A stretch of DNA of 64,000 bases, from positions 2,480,001 through 2,544,000 of the forward strand of contig NZ_CP159290.1 in assembly GCF_040448685.1 (NCBI RefSeq), written 5' to 3'. Source of the stretch: Cellulosimicrobium sp. ES-005 (GTDB lineage: Bacteria > Actinomycetota > Actinomycetes > Actinomycetales > Cellulomonadaceae). The position numbers were made by a program, and so were the translations under genes. The notes beneath the pieces were generated by a model that did not search any database, was not told the origin of the DNA, and saw nothing but the letters and a program-made list of their open reading frames with translations. The first letter of the stretch is position 1. The number at the start of each line of letters is the position of its first letter. This document shows positions 1-14,418 of this stretch, piece by piece.

Positions 1-83
1 GGCTCGGGCCCGACGGGCGGACCCGGACGCTCGCCACCGGGGTGCGCGACGTCGTGGAACGCCGGTGGGCCGCCGAGATCTGA
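1..83 (+). CDS. C-terminal fragment of an unidentified protein
   Basis: An open frame entering from the left edge ends at the TGA at 81-83 and encodes about 26 residues ending in VERRWAAEI. Codon use (G or C in nearly every third position) fits real coding sequence, but the fragment is too short to assign to a family. The same strand continues with the next small gene after an 80-nt gap. Confidence 0.45.
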   Translation, partial: LGPDGRTRTLATGVRDVVERRWAAEI

Positions 84-163
84 GGGCTCGTGCGACCGTT
101 CGTCACGCAGCCGTGACACCGTCGTGACCCGTTCGCGCGGGTGACCTGCGAGGATCGACCGCC

Positions 164-622
164 ATGGGCATCCTCACCGACTACTTCTCCGCACCCGACG
201 ACGTGCAGGCCGGTCGCGCGGCACGGACGGGCCCGAGCAGCCCCGACCCGCTGACGAACCAGCCGGTGTTCCCCACGGTCGAGCTCAAGGGGATCGACCC
301 GTTCGTCGTGCTGGGCACGCTCGCGGGCCTCCTCACGGACCGCCCGTACGCCGAGGCGAAGAGCGACCCCCGGCACGGGGAGCTCGTCGCGAGCGCGGGC
401 GACGAGGGTCCGTGGGTCGTCGCGGTCACCGCGGAGCTCGTCACGGCGCTCGCCGCGGCGACACCGACCGACCTCGACGCCGTCGCCGTGCGCTGGGCCG
501 CCACCGAGGAGCTGGAAGGCTCCGACCCCGCCGACCTGGCCGGTGCCCTGCACCGGCTCGCGACCCTGTGCGTCCAGGCGGACGACGCGGGCCACCGCCT
601 CTACTGCTGGACGAGCCTCTGA
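164..622 (+). CDS. Conserved hypothetical protein, 152 aa
   Basis: Begins MGILTDYFSAP and ends LYCWTSL. No signal peptide, membrane segment or catalytic motif is visible. The composition is acidic and alanine-rich, suggesting a soluble cytoplasmic helical protein. I recall similar short proteins starting MG(I/V)LTDYF in other actinobacteria but know of no function. The ATG at 164 is preceded by GAGGA eight bases upstream, which could serve as a ribosome site. It is convergent with the TPR gene, with a terminator-like hairpin between them. Confidence 0.8.
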   Translation: MGILTDYFSAPDDVQAGRAARTGPSSPDPLTNQPVFPTVELKGIDPFVVLGTLAGLLTDRPYAEAKSDPRHGELVASAGDEGPWVVAVTAELVTALAAATPTDLDAVAVRWAATEELEGSDPADLAGALHRLATLCVQADDAGHRLYCWTSL

Positions 623-633
623 CCTGCCGACGT

Positions 634-656
634 GGTCCGCCCACGCCGGGTGGACC
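634..656. terminator. Bidirectional terminator-like hairpin
   Basis: Arms 634-642 (GGTCCGCCC) and 648-656 (GGGTGGACC) pair over nine positions with one G-T type mismatch around a 5-nt loop. It lies in the 41-nt gap between two convergent genes. There is no U-tract, which is usual for this GC-rich group. Confidence 0.5.
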
Positions 657-663
657 GCCTCGG

Positions 664-3507
<2,844 letters not shown>

Positions 3508-3508
3508 G

Positions 3509-5734
<2,226 letters not shown>

Positions 5735-6048
5735 GGGTGCCCTCCCTTTCTCGAAGCGCCGCCCGGGTAGCCCCTGTCGAGGGTTCCGGTCCGCGCCCCG
5801 GCGCGCGTGGCGCGGGGGCTCCGGTCGCACTCGACGCTCGGCGGTCTTCGATCGAGGTCCACGGCGGTTCCCGCACGATCGCGTCCGGGGACGAGACCGC
5901 GGGGGTCCGTGAGCCACTACCGAGGACCGAACGAGAGGCCGGCGGCGCGGTGGGTGGTGTGCGGCTGGGTGGTGCTCAGCCGGGGTGTGACGGGTACATC
6001 ACACCAGACCAGCCCGGTCCCCGCAGGGACCGGGCTGGCGGTGTCGTG
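5735..6048. other. rpsO-pnp intergenic region
   Basis: This 314-nt gap holds no convincing gene. From the rpsO side it contains the perfect hairpin at 6010-6037, then a short inverted repeat GTGTGA-N8-TCACAC (5985-6004), then about 220 nt of pnp leader ending in the GGGAGGG ribosome site. PNPase genes are commonly autoregulated through a leader hairpin near rpsO, so the hairpin may be an RNase III-type processing site as well as an attenuator. The pnp promoter was not identified. Confidence 0.5.
6010..6037 (-). terminator. Perfect hairpin after rpsO
   Basis: Arms CAGCCCGGTCCC (6010-6021) and GGGACCGGGCTG (6026-6037) are perfectly complementary over 12 bp around the loop CGCA, 11 nt beyond the rpsO stop codon. 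It is either a partial terminator or a processing/autoregulation hairpin for the rpsO-pnp transcript. No U-tract follows. Confidence 0.7.
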
Positions 6049-6318
6049 TCAGCGACGCAGACCGAGGCGCTCGATGAGGCTGCGGTAGCGGTTGATGTCG
6101 ACCTTCTGCAGGTAGCCGAGGAGGCGACGGCGCTGGCCGACGAGGAGGAGCAGACCACGACGGCTGTGGTGGTCGTGCTTGTGCTCCTTGAGGTGCTCGG
6201 TGAGGTCCTTGATGCGCTGCGTGAGGAGCGCGACCTGGACCTCGGGCGAACCGGTGTCGCCCTCGCTCGTCGCGTACTCGGTCATGATGCGCTGCTTCGT
6301 GGCAGTGTCGAGCGGCAC
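6049..6318 (-). CDS. rpsO: 30S ribosomal protein S15
   Basis: 89 aa, exactly the family length. It starts with GTG (VPLDTATKQ) after the strong ribosome site GAAGGAG. The signature stretch [16 protein letters not shown] and the [18 protein letters not shown] core are intact. S15 binds the central domain of 16S rRNA during early 30S assembly. It heads the rpsO-pnp-M16 unit, so its normal upstream neighbour ribF is displaced here by an insert of almost 9 kb. Confidence 0.98.
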   Translation of the reverse strand: MPLDTATKQRIMTEYATSEGDTGSPEVQVALLTQRIKDLTEHLKEHKHDHHSRRGLLLLVGQRRRLLGYLQKVDINRYRSLIERLGLRR

Positions 6319-6499
6319 GGTTCTCCTTCGGGTTCGTTGCGCGGTGCGCCGGGGACGGTTCTCCCGGGCTCTCTCGATCCGCGGCCGGTCAGACGGCGCA
6401 TCCATCGTACCAGCGCGCGGCCGCGCCGCCGGCGACGGCCGGTGCGGCCGCCGTCCGGACGCACCTCCGCCGACGGCGCGACCGCACCGCCCTCGGCCT

Positions 6500-8443
6500 T
6501 CAGGCCCCGTCGTGCCCGGCCGTCCCGTCGCCGCGGAACCGGCCCGCCGCGTCGGGCAGCACGCCCGCGAACCGGAGCAGGTCCGGCAGCGTGAGGACGA
6601 GGGACCCGTCCTCGAAGTGCACGCCCTGCGCCGGGGTCCAGTGGTTGCTCGCCCGGACGTACGACGTGTCGTCCTGCCGCAGCAGGTACACGAACGTCTC
6701 CGCGAGCACGCGGCTGCCGACCTCGCCGAGGAAGCTCCCGTCGCCCTGGAGCTCGGCCTCCTTGAGGACGTAGTACCACAGCGGGGTGCCGCCGTGGTCG
6801 CCGTCCCGCAGGGCCGCGAGCGCCTGCTTCACGTCGTCGCCGGCCCGGTCCTCGAGCTGGGCCGGGGTGAGCGGGGTGACGCCGAGCGCCGAGGCGACGG
6901 CCTCGCCCGTGGGCAGCGCGAGCATGTAGCCGCGCAGCAGGTTGCGCTGCGCGAGCTGCTTCTGCAGCGCGCTGGCCACGAGCTGGGCCTGCGTGTGCGC
7001 GGGCGGCTCGGGCGGCAGCGCGCCCTCCTTGACGAGATCGCCGAGGCTCGGTGCCAGGAACGTGTCGATCTTCTCGGCGGCCCGGAACGACGAGGGGTCG
7101 CCCTTGTCGACGAACCGGGCCCACTCGATCGGCCAGTTGGACGGCAGCGCGGGGACGCCCGCGGGGCCGGGGCGCAGGCTCCCGCCGTTGCCGGTGAACT
7201 GGAAGAGCTGGACGAGGCTCGCGTTCCGGGGCGGCGGCCCCGTGAAGTTGACGTTGTAGTCGTACGAGTCGCGGATCATCGAGTGCCCGAACCGGAACGC
7301 CGCGACCGCGAACTCGAGCGGCATCGAGACCGGGTAGCGCGGCCGGAAGAACGACGTGTCACGCAGGAGCGTCGCGTCGAGCACGCCCGGCTTGGTGAGG
7401 GTGCGCAGGTAGTCGTTGACCACGAGCCACTGGTAGTGCCAGCGCACGAGCTGGCTCGCGCGCTCGAAGACGCCGCGCTCGCCGCCCGTGAGCCGCGTCC
7501 ACGGCTCGACGTCGTCCACCCAGTCCACGACGGCGTTGTGGAACCGGATCATGGCGAGGTGGAGCTGGGCCACGACGAGGTTCTCGTCGTTGCGCCCGTC
7601 GGGCACGAGCGGTGCGCCCTGCTCGTCGCGCGGCAGGTCGCGCTGGGCGTCGCCGCCGGGCTCGACGACGGCGAACGACGGGCCGCCCGGGATCACGAGC
7701 GGCTCGGTCGAGATGCGTCCGAGCCGGAGCTTGGCGGACCCGGGGACGTAGGACGCCTCGCTGCGGGTGGTCCGGTAGCCGCGCTCCCCCGCGAACACGG
7801 GGCCGCTCCCGTAGAGCGAGTCGAGGTTGAGGGCGGGGTGCCGCCCGTTGTGGAGCGAGCGCACGACGACGCGCGGCGCGAAGACCTGGAACGGGACGGT
7901 GTCGACGTCGCCGAGCGCCTGGTCGCCGTCGCGGCCGGACGTCGTGTCCGGGCCGTTCGTGTTGAGCGTGATGTCGTGGTCGATGAACTGGCCCCAGTAC
8001 GTGTACACCGCCGGCACGTGGGAGTTCAGGTCGCGTGGCGGCTGCCCGGGCGGGGCGATCGGCCGGGCGACCATGGACGCCCCGAGCGTCTTGAGCGCCT
8101 CGACGGTGCCCGCCGTCGCGCCGTCGCCGACCGGCAGGTGGAACGCGGGGAAGCTCTCCGCGAGCTCCGGGAACAGGTAGTCGAACGCGGTCGTGGAGTC
8201 GTAGCGGTGGAGCTCGTGGTCCCGCGCGACCGCGGCCTCGGCCGCGGGCAGGAGCGGGGCGTTCGACTCCGCGGGGTCCACGTCCGCGTCCGGCGTCGGG
8301 CCGTCGGGCGCGACGGCCGAGCCGTGACCGACGCTCCGGACGGTCCGGCCGATCGGGGTGGACGCCTGGTCGACGGCGTCGGGGGCGACGTCGTCGACCA
8401 CCGTCTCGGCGACGGGTGTCGCCGCGTGCTGCTGAGCCTCCAT
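6500..8443 (-). CDS. Animal-type haem peroxidase (peroxidase-cyclooxygenase superfamily)
   Basis: 647 aa. The distal haem motif [12 protein letters not shown] (about residues 147-158) carries the distal His and the Asp that in animal peroxidases can bond to haem. The proximal motif [15 protein letters not shown] (about 380-394) carries the haem-ligand His. The N-terminal 60 residues are polar and disordered, and no signal peptide is present. The ATG at 8443 follows a GAGAGG ribosome site. It uses peroxide to oxidise an unknown substrate; related bacterial enzymes include halide and fatty-acid oxidisers. It is a single gene between the two-component system and rpsO with no obvious partner. Confidence 0.9.
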   Translation of the reverse strand: MEAQQHAATPVAETVVDDVAPDAVDQASTPIGRTVRSVGHGSAVAPDGPTPDADVDPAESNAPLLPAAEAAVARDHELHRYDSTTAFDYLFPELAESFPAFHLPVGDGATAGTVEALKTLGASMVARPIAPPGQPPRDLNSHVPAVYTYWGQFIDHDITLNTNGPDTTSGRDGDQALGDVDTVPFQVFAPRVVVRSLHNGRHPALNLDSLYGSGPVFAGERGYRTTRSEASYVPGSAKLRLGRISTEPLVIPGGPSFAVVEPGGDAQRDLPRDEQGAPLVPDGRNDENLVVAQLHLAMIRFHNAVVDWVDDVEPWTRLTGGERGVFERASQLVRWHYQWLVVNDYLRTLTKPGVLDATLLRDTSFFRPRYPVSMPLEFAVAAFRFGHSMIRDSYDYNVNFTGPPPRNASLVQLFQFTGNGGSLRPGPAGVPALPSNWPIEWARFVDKGDPSSFRAAEKIDTFLAPSLGDLVKEGALPPEPPAHTQAQLVASALQKQLAQRNLLRGYMLALPTGEAVASALGVTPLTPAQLEDRAGDDVKQALAALRDGDHGGTPLWYYVLKEAELQGDGSFLGEVGSRVLAETFVYLLRQDDTSYVRASNHWTPAQGVHFEDGSLVLTLPDLLRFAGVLPDAAGRFRGDGTAGHDGA

Positions 8444-8657
8444 GGCTCTGCCTCTCTGTGGGGAGGTCGTCGTGCGGCCCGCTCGACGGGCCACCGGACG
8501 CCCCCGCGGGCGGCTCGCGCTCGCGCAGGGGCGTGTGCGACCGCCCCCTGGACTGCGGCCCGGGGATCGCGCGGCCGCGACGGACGCCGTGCACGACGGC
8601 GCCGCTCACCGGGAGGGAGGGGCCGCACCCCGGCCTGTGACACCCCGCGGGCGACGA

Positions 8658-8682
8658 CGGACGCCCCGCCCGCAGGCGTCCG
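8658..8682 (-). terminator. Hairpin abutting the response-regulator stop codon
   Basis: Arms CGGACGCC (8658-8665) and GGCGTCCG (8675-8682) are perfectly complementary with a 9-nt loop. The stem begins directly after the stop codon at 8683-8685. It probably terminates the kinase-regulator transcript. Confidence 0.55.
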
Positions 8683-9324
8683 CTACCCGCGCAGGAGGCC
8701 GCGCCGTCGGGCCTCGGCGACCGCCGCGGTGCGCGAGGGCGCGCCGAGCTTGTCGTAGACGTGGACGAGGTGCGTCTTGACGGTCGCGCGCGAGAGGAAC
8801 AGCTCGTGCGCGATCTCGTCGTTGGTGCGCCCCTCGGCGACGAGCGAGAGCACCTCGAGCTCGCGCGCGGTGAGCGCCGTGCCGGGGCTGCGCAGGCGGC
8901 CGAGCAGGCGCCGCTGCACGGCCGGTCCGAGCGCGACCTCGCCCGCCGCGGCGGCGCGCACGGCGGCGACGAGCTCGTGCGTCGGCGCGTCCTTGAGCAG
9001 GTAGCCGCGGGCGCCCGCCTCGACCGCCGCGAGGATGTCGGCGTCCGCGTCGTAGGTGGTCACGACGAGCACGGCGGGCCCGTCGGTCGCGACGATCTCC
9101 CGGACCGCGTCGACCCCTCCGAGCCGGCCGGGCCCGAACTGCAGGTCGAGCAGCACGACGTCGGCCCGCAGCCCGCCGCGCAGCCGTGCGAGGAGCTCCT
9201 CGGCCGAGCCGACCTCGGCGACGACCCGCACGTCCGGCTCGGCCTCGAGCACGGCACGCAGCCCGGTGCGCACGACCGGGTGGTCGTCCGCGAGCACGAC
9301 GTCGACGACGGCCGGTCCGGTCAT
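8683..9324 (-). CDS. NarL/LuxR-type response regulator
   Basis: 213 aa. The receiver domain (residues about 5-120) has the acidic pair LADDHP, the phospho-acceptor Asp in VVLLDLQFG, and the Lys of GYLLKDAP. The C-terminal LuxR helix-turn-helix (about 143-205) reads LTARELEVLSLVAEG then TNDEIAHELFLSRATVKTH. The ATG overlaps the stop codon of the upstream kinase (ATGA), so the pair is translationally coupled. The divergent ABC transporter at 10878-12795 is the probable target, by context. Confidence 0.94.
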   Translation of the reverse strand: MTGPAVVDVVLADDHPVVRTGLRAVLEAEPDVRVVAEVGSAEELLARLRGGLRADVVLLDLQFGPGRLGGVDAVREIVATDGPAVLVVTTYDADADILAAVEAGARGYLLKDAPTHELVAAVRAAAAGEVALGPAVQRRLLGRLRSPGTALTARELEVLSLVAEGRTNDEIAHELFLSRATVKTHLVHVYDKLGAPSRTAAVAEARRRGLLRG

Positions 9325-10667
9325 CGCCCCTCCTCGACGTCCTCGGCGGCCCCGAGCGGCACCCAGGCCGCGACCGCGGTGCCCGCGCCGGGCGCGGACT
9401 CCACGGACAGCGTGCCACCCAGCTCGGCGAGCCGCGCACGCATCGCCACGAGGCCGAACCCGCCCGACGGCCCCGGCCCGTCCTCGGACCGGCCGGGGAC
9501 GCCGCCGGCGTCGAAGCCACGCCCGTCGTCGACCACGTCGAGGGCGACGGCCTCCTCCCCCGGCGCGACCCCTGCCAGGAAGCTCAGCGTGACCGCGACG
9601 CGCGACGCATCCGCGTGCTGCTCGACGTTGGCGAGCGCGGACTGGGCCACGCGCAGCAGCGCCGCCTCGACGTCCGTCGGCAGCGCCCCGGGGTCGCCGC
9701 TCACCTGCACGACGACGTCGGGCCCGCGCCCGTCCCCGTGCGCCGCGATCCGGGACGCCGTGCGCGCCGAGGTGCGGCGCAGCGCGTCCACGAGGTTCGA
9801 CGACGCGAGGTCGGCCGGCGCCAGCGCGCGCACGACGCGGCGCGCCTCGGCGAGGTTGTGCCGCGCGACCTCCCGCGTCTGCTCGACGTACCCGCGCGCG
9901 GTGCCGACGTCGCCGGCATCGAGCGCGGTCTGCGCGGCGCGCAGGAGGAGCTCGGCCGAGGAGAAGCCCTGGGCGAGCGTGTCGTGGATCTCGCGCGCGA
10001 GGCGTTCGCGCTCCGCCGCGACGGCGCGCTCGCGCTCGGCCGTGGCGAGCTCGTCGCGCGTCCGGACGAGCTCGTCGAGGGTGCGCTGCCGCTCCTGCGA
10101 CTCGCGCACGACCGCCTCGAGCGCGAGCACGACGACGACCGCGACGGCCCCGCCGATCGCCGGTCCGAGCACGAACGGCAGCGCGACGTCCGCCGTGTAG
10201 GCCCCCATGACACCGACCACGAGGAGCACGAGCACCCCCACCGCGACCGGGCCGCGACGCGGGCCGAGCACGTGCATCGCGACGAACATGAGCGGGAACG
10301 CGACCCACACGGCCGTGACCGAGACCAGGCACAGCGCGACCCACAGCACCACGAGCCCGGTCACCCACGCGCCCGCGGGCCACCACGCGCCCCGGGGCAC
10401 CCGCACGTCGGCCGGGAGCGGCAGTCGGCGCCGTCCCAGCACGTAGAGGGCGAGCAGCGCGGCGCCCACCCCGACCGCGACGACGCCGCGCACCGTGCCC
10501 GTCGCGAGAGCGCCGACGAGCGCGAGCACGAGCAGTCCCACGAGCAGGACGTCGAGGCCCCGGCGCAACCACCGCGTGGCCGCCGGGACGACCCGCGCAC
10601 CGTCCCCGACGAGCCCGGCACGCCCACGGGGCGCGGCAGCGGGGCTCGAGGACGCGGTCGGGATCAC
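9321..10667 (-). CDS. Sensor histidine kinase, HisKA_3 (NarX/LiaS-like) type
   Basis: 448 aa. The N-terminal 200 residues contain about six hydrophobic segments and no large extracellular domain, so the signal is probably sensed within the membrane or through a partner. A coiled stretch leads to the dimerisation box EIHDTLAQGFSS with the phospho-His near residue 225. The ATP-binding domain shows ALANVEQHADASRV, VVDDGRGFD and SGGFGLVAMRARL. Start is GTG with a TAGGGT -10 box six bases upstream and no Shine-Dalgarno. It faces an ABC exporter operon across a 210-nt gap, a layout common in cell-envelope stress or antimicrobial-peptide detoxification modules. Confidence 0.93.
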   Translation of the reverse strand: MIPTASSSPAAAPRGRAGLVGDGARVVPAATRWLRRGLDVLLVGLLVLALVGALATGTVRGVVAVGVGAALLALYVLGRRRLPLPADVRVPRGAWWPAGAWVTGLVVLWVALCLVSVTAVWVAFPLMFVAMHVLGPRRGPVAVGVLVLLVVGVMGAYTADVALPFVLGPAIGGAVAVVVVLALEAVVRESQERQRTLDELVRTRDELATAERERAVAAERERLAREIHDTLAQGFSSAELLLRAAQTALDAGDVGTARGYVEQTREVARHNLAEARRVVRALAPADLASSNLVDALRRTSARTASRIAAHGDGRGPDVVVQVSGDPGALPTDVEAALLRVAQSALANVEQHADASRVAVTLSFLAGVAPGEEAVALDVVDDGRGFDAGGVPGRSEDGPGPSGGFGLVAMRARLAELGGTLSVESAPGAGTAVAAWVPLGAAEDVEEGR

Positions 10668-10673
10668 GCCGTC

Positions 10674-10679
10674 ACCCTA
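10674..10679 (-). promoter_or_regulatory. Putative -10 box of the histidine kinase gene (leaderless)
   Basis: TAGGGT on the minus strand, 6 nt before the GTG at 10667. Same spacing as the other leaderless-type starts in this window. Confidence 0.5.
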
Positions 10680-10877
10680 GCCACGCCGCCCGCGCCCGGC
10701 ATCGTCCGAACGGTCGATGCCCGGCTCCACCCCTCGGCGCCGCAGGACCGACCGGCACGGCGATCCGGACCGGCTCCCGCCGCGGGACCGTGGAGAGGAC
10801 GTCGGGCACGCACGGCACCCACGGGGTGCCGGGTCCGTCGTCGTCCACCCGCCCACGGCACCCCTGGAGGTCTCCCC

Positions 10878-11987
10878 GTGTTCCTCGCCCTGCGCGACCT
10901 GCGCCACGCCCGCGGGCGCTTCGCGCTCATGATCACGGTCGTCGCGCTCATCACGTTCCTCGTCGCGTTCCTCGCGGCGCTCACCGCCGGGCTCGGTCGC
11001 GCGAGCACGTCGGCCGTGACCGAGCTGCCCATCGACCGCCTCGCCTTCGCGCCGCCGGCCGAGGACGCCTCGCCGACCTTCACCGAGTCCGAGGTCACGG
11101 CCGCGCAGCAGGAGGCATGGGCAGACGTCCCCGGTGTCCGGTCCGCGGAGCCGCTCGGCGTCGCGACCGTGCGCGCGTCCGGCGAGAGCACGGCCGCCGT
11201 CACCGCGTTCGGCGTCCGGCCGGGCTCCGGCCTGGTCCCCGGGACGGGCGACGGGGGCGCGGACGTCTCCGCCGGGACGGTCGTGCTCTCGCGCGGCGCC
11301 GCCGACGCGCTGGGCGCGGACGTCGGCGACCAGGTCGGGGCCGGACCGCTCGACCTGCGCGTCGCCGCGGTCGAGGACGTCGAGGCCGACTTCGCCCACA
11401 CGCCCGTCGCGTGGGTCGCCCTCGACGACTGGCAGGCGGTCGGCGCGCGCGGGGGCGACGCGCAGGACGGCCCGACCGCGACCGTCGTCGCGCTCCGGTT
11501 CGGCGACGACGCGCCGTCGGCGGACGCGCTCGCCGCGGCCGACGCGGACCTCGGGACCGTCACCGCCACCCCCCGCGAGGCTCGCTCGGCCATCTCCTCG
11601 TTCACCGCCGAGAACCTCTCGCTGACGCTCATGCAGGTGTTCCTCCTCGCCATCTCCGCGCTCGTCGTCGGCGCGTTCTTCACCGTCTGGACCATCCAGC
11701 GCGCCGGCGACGTCGCCGTGCTGCGCGCGCTCGGCGCCTCGACGCGCTACCTCCTGCGCGACGCGATCGGCCAGGCGGGCGTCGTGCTCGGCGTCGGCGT
11801 CGGTCTCGGCACGGCGCTCGCGGCCGGGGCGGGGCTGCTCGCGGCGCAGGTCATGCCCGTCGTCGTCGACCTCTCCACGACGCTCGTCCCGGCCGTCGTG
11901 CTCGTCCTCCTCGGCGGGCTGGGCGCGGTGCTCGCCGTGACGCGCGTCGCGCGCGTGGACCCCCACGCCGCGCTCGCCGCCCGCTGA
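10878..11987 (+). CDS. ABC transporter permease, FtsX/MacB-like
   Basis: 369 aa, starting at a GTG (VFLALRDLRHARGRFAL) after the ribosome site GGAGG. One N-terminal membrane segment (about residues 17-40) is followed by an extracytoplasmic domain of about 210 residues, then three C-terminal segments ending in a short TRVARVDPHAALAAR tail. This four-span MacB/FtsX fold usually transduces ATP-driven movement to the outside rather than forming a channel. Its ATPase partner follows 55 nt downstream. The divergent two-component system probably controls the pair. Confidence 0.9.
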   Translation: MFLALRDLRHARGRFALMITVVALITFLVAFLAALTAGLGRASTSAVTELPIDRLAFAPPAEDASPTFTESEVTAAQQEAWADVPGVRSAEPLGVATVRASGESTAAVTAFGVRPGSGLVPGTGDGGADVSAGTVVLSRGAADALGADVGDQVGAGPLDLRVAAVEDVEADFAHTPVAWVALDDWQAVGARGGDAQDGPTATVVALRFGDDAPSADALAAADADLGTVTATPREARSAISSFTAENLSLTLMQVFLLAISALVVGAFFTVWTIQRAGDVAVLRALGASTRYLLRDAIGQAGVVLGVGVGLGTALAAGAGLLAAQVMPVVVDLSTTLVPAVVLVLLGGLGAVLAVTRVARVDPHAALAAR

Positions 11988-12042
11988 CCGCCGCCCGCCC
12001 TCGGCCCACCACGCACCCGATCCCCGCACCGAAGGAGTCCCC

Positions 12043-12795
12043 GTGGACCTCGTCCTCGACCGCATCCGCCTCGCCTACCCCGACGGCGACGACGTCCTCG
12101 TCGCCGTGGACGGCGTCTCGCTCACCGTGCCCTCGGGCACCACGACGGCGCTCCTCGGCCCGTCGGGTGCCGGCAAGTCCAGCCTGCTCGCCGTCGCCGC
12201 CACCCTCACGCCGCCGACGTCCGGCGTCGTGCGCGTCGGCGACGACGTCGTCAGCGCCCCGCTCTCCGCGCCCGACGTCTCCGCGGGCGGGCCGAGGACG
12301 GGCCGCGGCGCCCGCCGTCGGGCGCGGCGCGCCGCCGACCGCGCGGCCGCCCTGCGCCGCGAGCGCATCGGGATCGTGTTCCAGCAGCCGCAGCTCGTCG
12401 CGTCCCTCACCGTGCTGGAGCAGCTCGAGCTCATGAGCCACCTCCGGGGCCGGCCCGCCGCGTCGCGCCGCGCGCACGCGCTCGCCCTCCTCGACGCGGT
12501 GGGCGTCGCCAACCGGGCGGACCGTCGCCCGGAGCACCTCTCGGGCGGGCAGCGCCAGCGGGTGGCGATCGCGCGGGCGCTCATGAACGACCCCCAGGTG
12601 CTCCTCGTCGACGAGCCCACGTCGGCGCTCGACCACGAGCGCGGCGTGCAGGTCGTGGAGCTCGTCGTGCGGCTCGCGCGCGAGCTCGACGCCGCGACGC
12701 TGCTCGTCACGCACGACGAGGCGACCCTCGGCCCGGTCGACGCCCGCGTGCACCTGGCGGACGGCCGGGTCGTCGAGGCGCCGGTCGTCGCCTGA
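12043..12795 (+). CDS. ABC transporter ATP-binding protein, MacB/LolD-like
   Basis: 250 aa with Walker A GPSGAGKSS, Q-loop IVFQQPQ, signature LSGGQRQR, Walker B LLVDEPTSALD and the switch His in LLVTHD. Start GTG after GAAGGAG. It energises the permease just upstream. Unusually, about 30 Arg/Gly/Ala-rich residues (about 74-108) are inserted between Walker A and the Q-loop. The catalytic motifs are otherwise all intact. Confidence 0.93.
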   Translation: MDLVLDRIRLAYPDGDDVLVAVDGVSLTVPSGTTTALLGPSGAGKSSLLAVAATLTPPTSGVVRVGDDVVSAPLSAPDVSAGGPRTGRGARRRARRAADRAAALRRERIGIVFQQPQLVASLTVLEQLELMSHLRGRPAASRRAHALALLDAVGVANRADRRPEHLSGGQRQRVAIARALMNDPQVLLVDEPTSALDHERGVQVVELVVRLARELDAATLLVTHDEATLGPVDARVHLADGRVVEAPVVA

Positions 12796-12820
12796 CGGCT
12801 CCCCCGGCCGCCGACCGCGG

Positions 12821-14416
12821 TCAGCGCGCGGCGCGCACGTGCGTCGCGACCGCGAGCGCCAGCCCCGCCGCGACCGCCTGGGCGACGACCGCTCCCCAGC
12901 CGGGGACGCCGACGAGGAGCGCCACCCCGAGGGGGACGGCGCCGAGGACCGCGACGTCCGGCCCCTTGCGCAGCACCGCGGCGGCGCCCGTGGGCACCCC
13001 GCCCGCGGGCGTCGCGAGCAGCGGGCCGCCCCAGTTCGGCGGCTCGCGGTAGGCGCTGCGCACGGCGGCGGCGCCCTGGACGACGGCCGCGAGCGCACCG
13101 AGGGCCAGCCAGCGCGCGTCGCCCGTCGCGACGACGAGCGGCACCGACCCGGCGACGAGGCAGGCGGCGGCCGTGAGCGTGGGGACGACGCCGCGCGCGA
13201 GCCGGGTCCAGCGCGCGGCGAGCGGCACGAGCGCGTCGACGACGGGCGCCATCTCGGCGGTGCGCGCTCCCTCGGCGCCGAGCACCGCGGCGCCGAGGCC
13301 CGCCACGACCAGCACCGCGAAGAGGCCGAACCCCGAGCCGAGGCCCGGGACCTGCTGGGCGACGACCGTCAGCGCGCCCAGGCCGACGAGCTGCGCGAGC
13401 GCGGACGGGCTGCGCCCGAGGAGGACGAGGTCGGCCGCCACCACCGCGCCGAACGCGCCGCGGACCGCGGCGAACCGGCGCGAGCGCCGGACGCGCACGC
13501 GCGTCGCGCCCGCCCGGCGCAGGGCGCGGCCGAGGTCGCGAGTGTCGAACGAGAGCACGGCTCCACCGACCTGGTCCGCCACCGAGCTCTGCGCGCGCAG
13601 GACGGTCGCCCCGAGCGACTCCAGCCCGCGCCACCAGCGCAGCACGAGCACGGCCCCGACCGCGAGGAGGCCGAGCGCGACGAGGGGCGGGGCGACGAGC
13701 GCGGGCAACCCGGGTCGGCCGGCGGCGACGAGCACGAGCCCGGCGACCGGGACGGCGGCGACCGCGACGTCGCTCGCGCGGGCGAGAGCGCCCGCCGCCC
13801 GGGGGTAGGGCTGGACGAGGCCGGCGACGGCCACGAGCAGGAGGCCGAGCGCGCCGCCCGTCAGCGTCGCCCGGAGCGCGGTGACGGCGTCGAGGCCGGC
13901 GGCGACCGACACGACCGCCGTCCCGACCGCGCCCAGAACCCCGCCCAGGAGCACCGCCCGGACGAACGACGGCGACACGAGCCCGTGCCGGTCCGCCGGT
14001 GTCGGCACCCACCAGCGCACACCCGCGCTGCCCGCCCCCACGGGTCCGAGCCGCACGGCCGTGCCCGTGAGGAGCGCGAGCAGCGCGGCGGTCCCGAGCG
14101 CCTGGACCGCGCCCGGCCCGAGCACCGGCGCTCCGGCCGCCGAGCCGGGGTCGAGGGTCGAGCGCAGCATCGAGGCGAGTCCGATCACCCAGCCGGTCGC
14201 GAGCGCGACGGACACGACGGCGTAGGCGGCGTCGACGACGATCTCCCCCGGGCCCGCGTCGGCGCGCGCCGCCGCGGCGCGCGCGGTCAGACGGCGCAGC
14301 TCGCGTCCGGTGAGCAGCTCGTCGGGGTCCGTGCGCAGCGCGTTCGCCGCGTCGGCATCGTCGCGGTTCGTGCGGCGGGCCTCTCCGGGGAGTCCGCCGG
14401 GGCGCGCGTCGGTCAC
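12821..14416 (-). CDS. DUF6297-like multi-spanning membrane protein (ABC exporter permease subunit)
   Basis: 531 aa. A charged cytoplasmic N-terminus of about 65 residues is followed by roughly a dozen Ala/Val/Leu-rich membrane segments. The GTG start lies two bases beyond the stop codon of the ATPase gene, so the two are coupled and probably form one exporter. I recognise the overall pattern as the actinobacterial DUF6297 type; there is no sequence motif by which to name the cargo. It is convergent with the MacB-like ATPase gene, with only 25 nt between stop codons. Confidence 0.75.
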   Translation of the reverse strand: MTDARPGGLPGEARRTNRDDADAANALRTDPDELLTGRELRRLTARAAAARADAGPGEIVVDAAYAVVSVALATGWVIGLASMLRSTLDPGSAAGAPVLGPGAVQALGTAALLALLTGTAVRLGPVGAGSAGVRWWVPTPADRHGLVSPSFVRAVLLGGVLGAVGTAVVSVAAGLDAVTALRATLTGGALGLLLVAVAGLVQPYPRAAGALARASDVAVAAVPVAGLVLVAAGRPGLPALVAPPLVALGLLAVGAVLVLRWWRGLESLGATVLRAQSSVADQVGGAVLSFDTRDLGRALRRAGATRVRVRRSRRFAAVRGAFGAVVAADLVLLGRSPSALAQLVGLGALTVVAQQVPGLGSGFGLFAVLVVAGLGAAVLGAEGARTAEMAPVVDALVPLAARWTRLARGVVPTLTAAACLVAGSVPLVVATGDARWLALGALAAVVQGAAAVRSAYREPPNWGGPLLATPAGGVPTGAAAVLRKGPDVAVLGAVPLGVALLVGVPGWGAVVAQAVAAGLALAVATHVRAAR

Positions 14417-14418
14417 CG

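Noticed and set aside
8629-8690. Similarity of the region after the response regulator to the 50.4-kb duplicated block (GTGACACC ... CGCTAC)
   Set aside because: Shared words are short and include the stop codon context; spacing differs, so chance is the simpler explanation.
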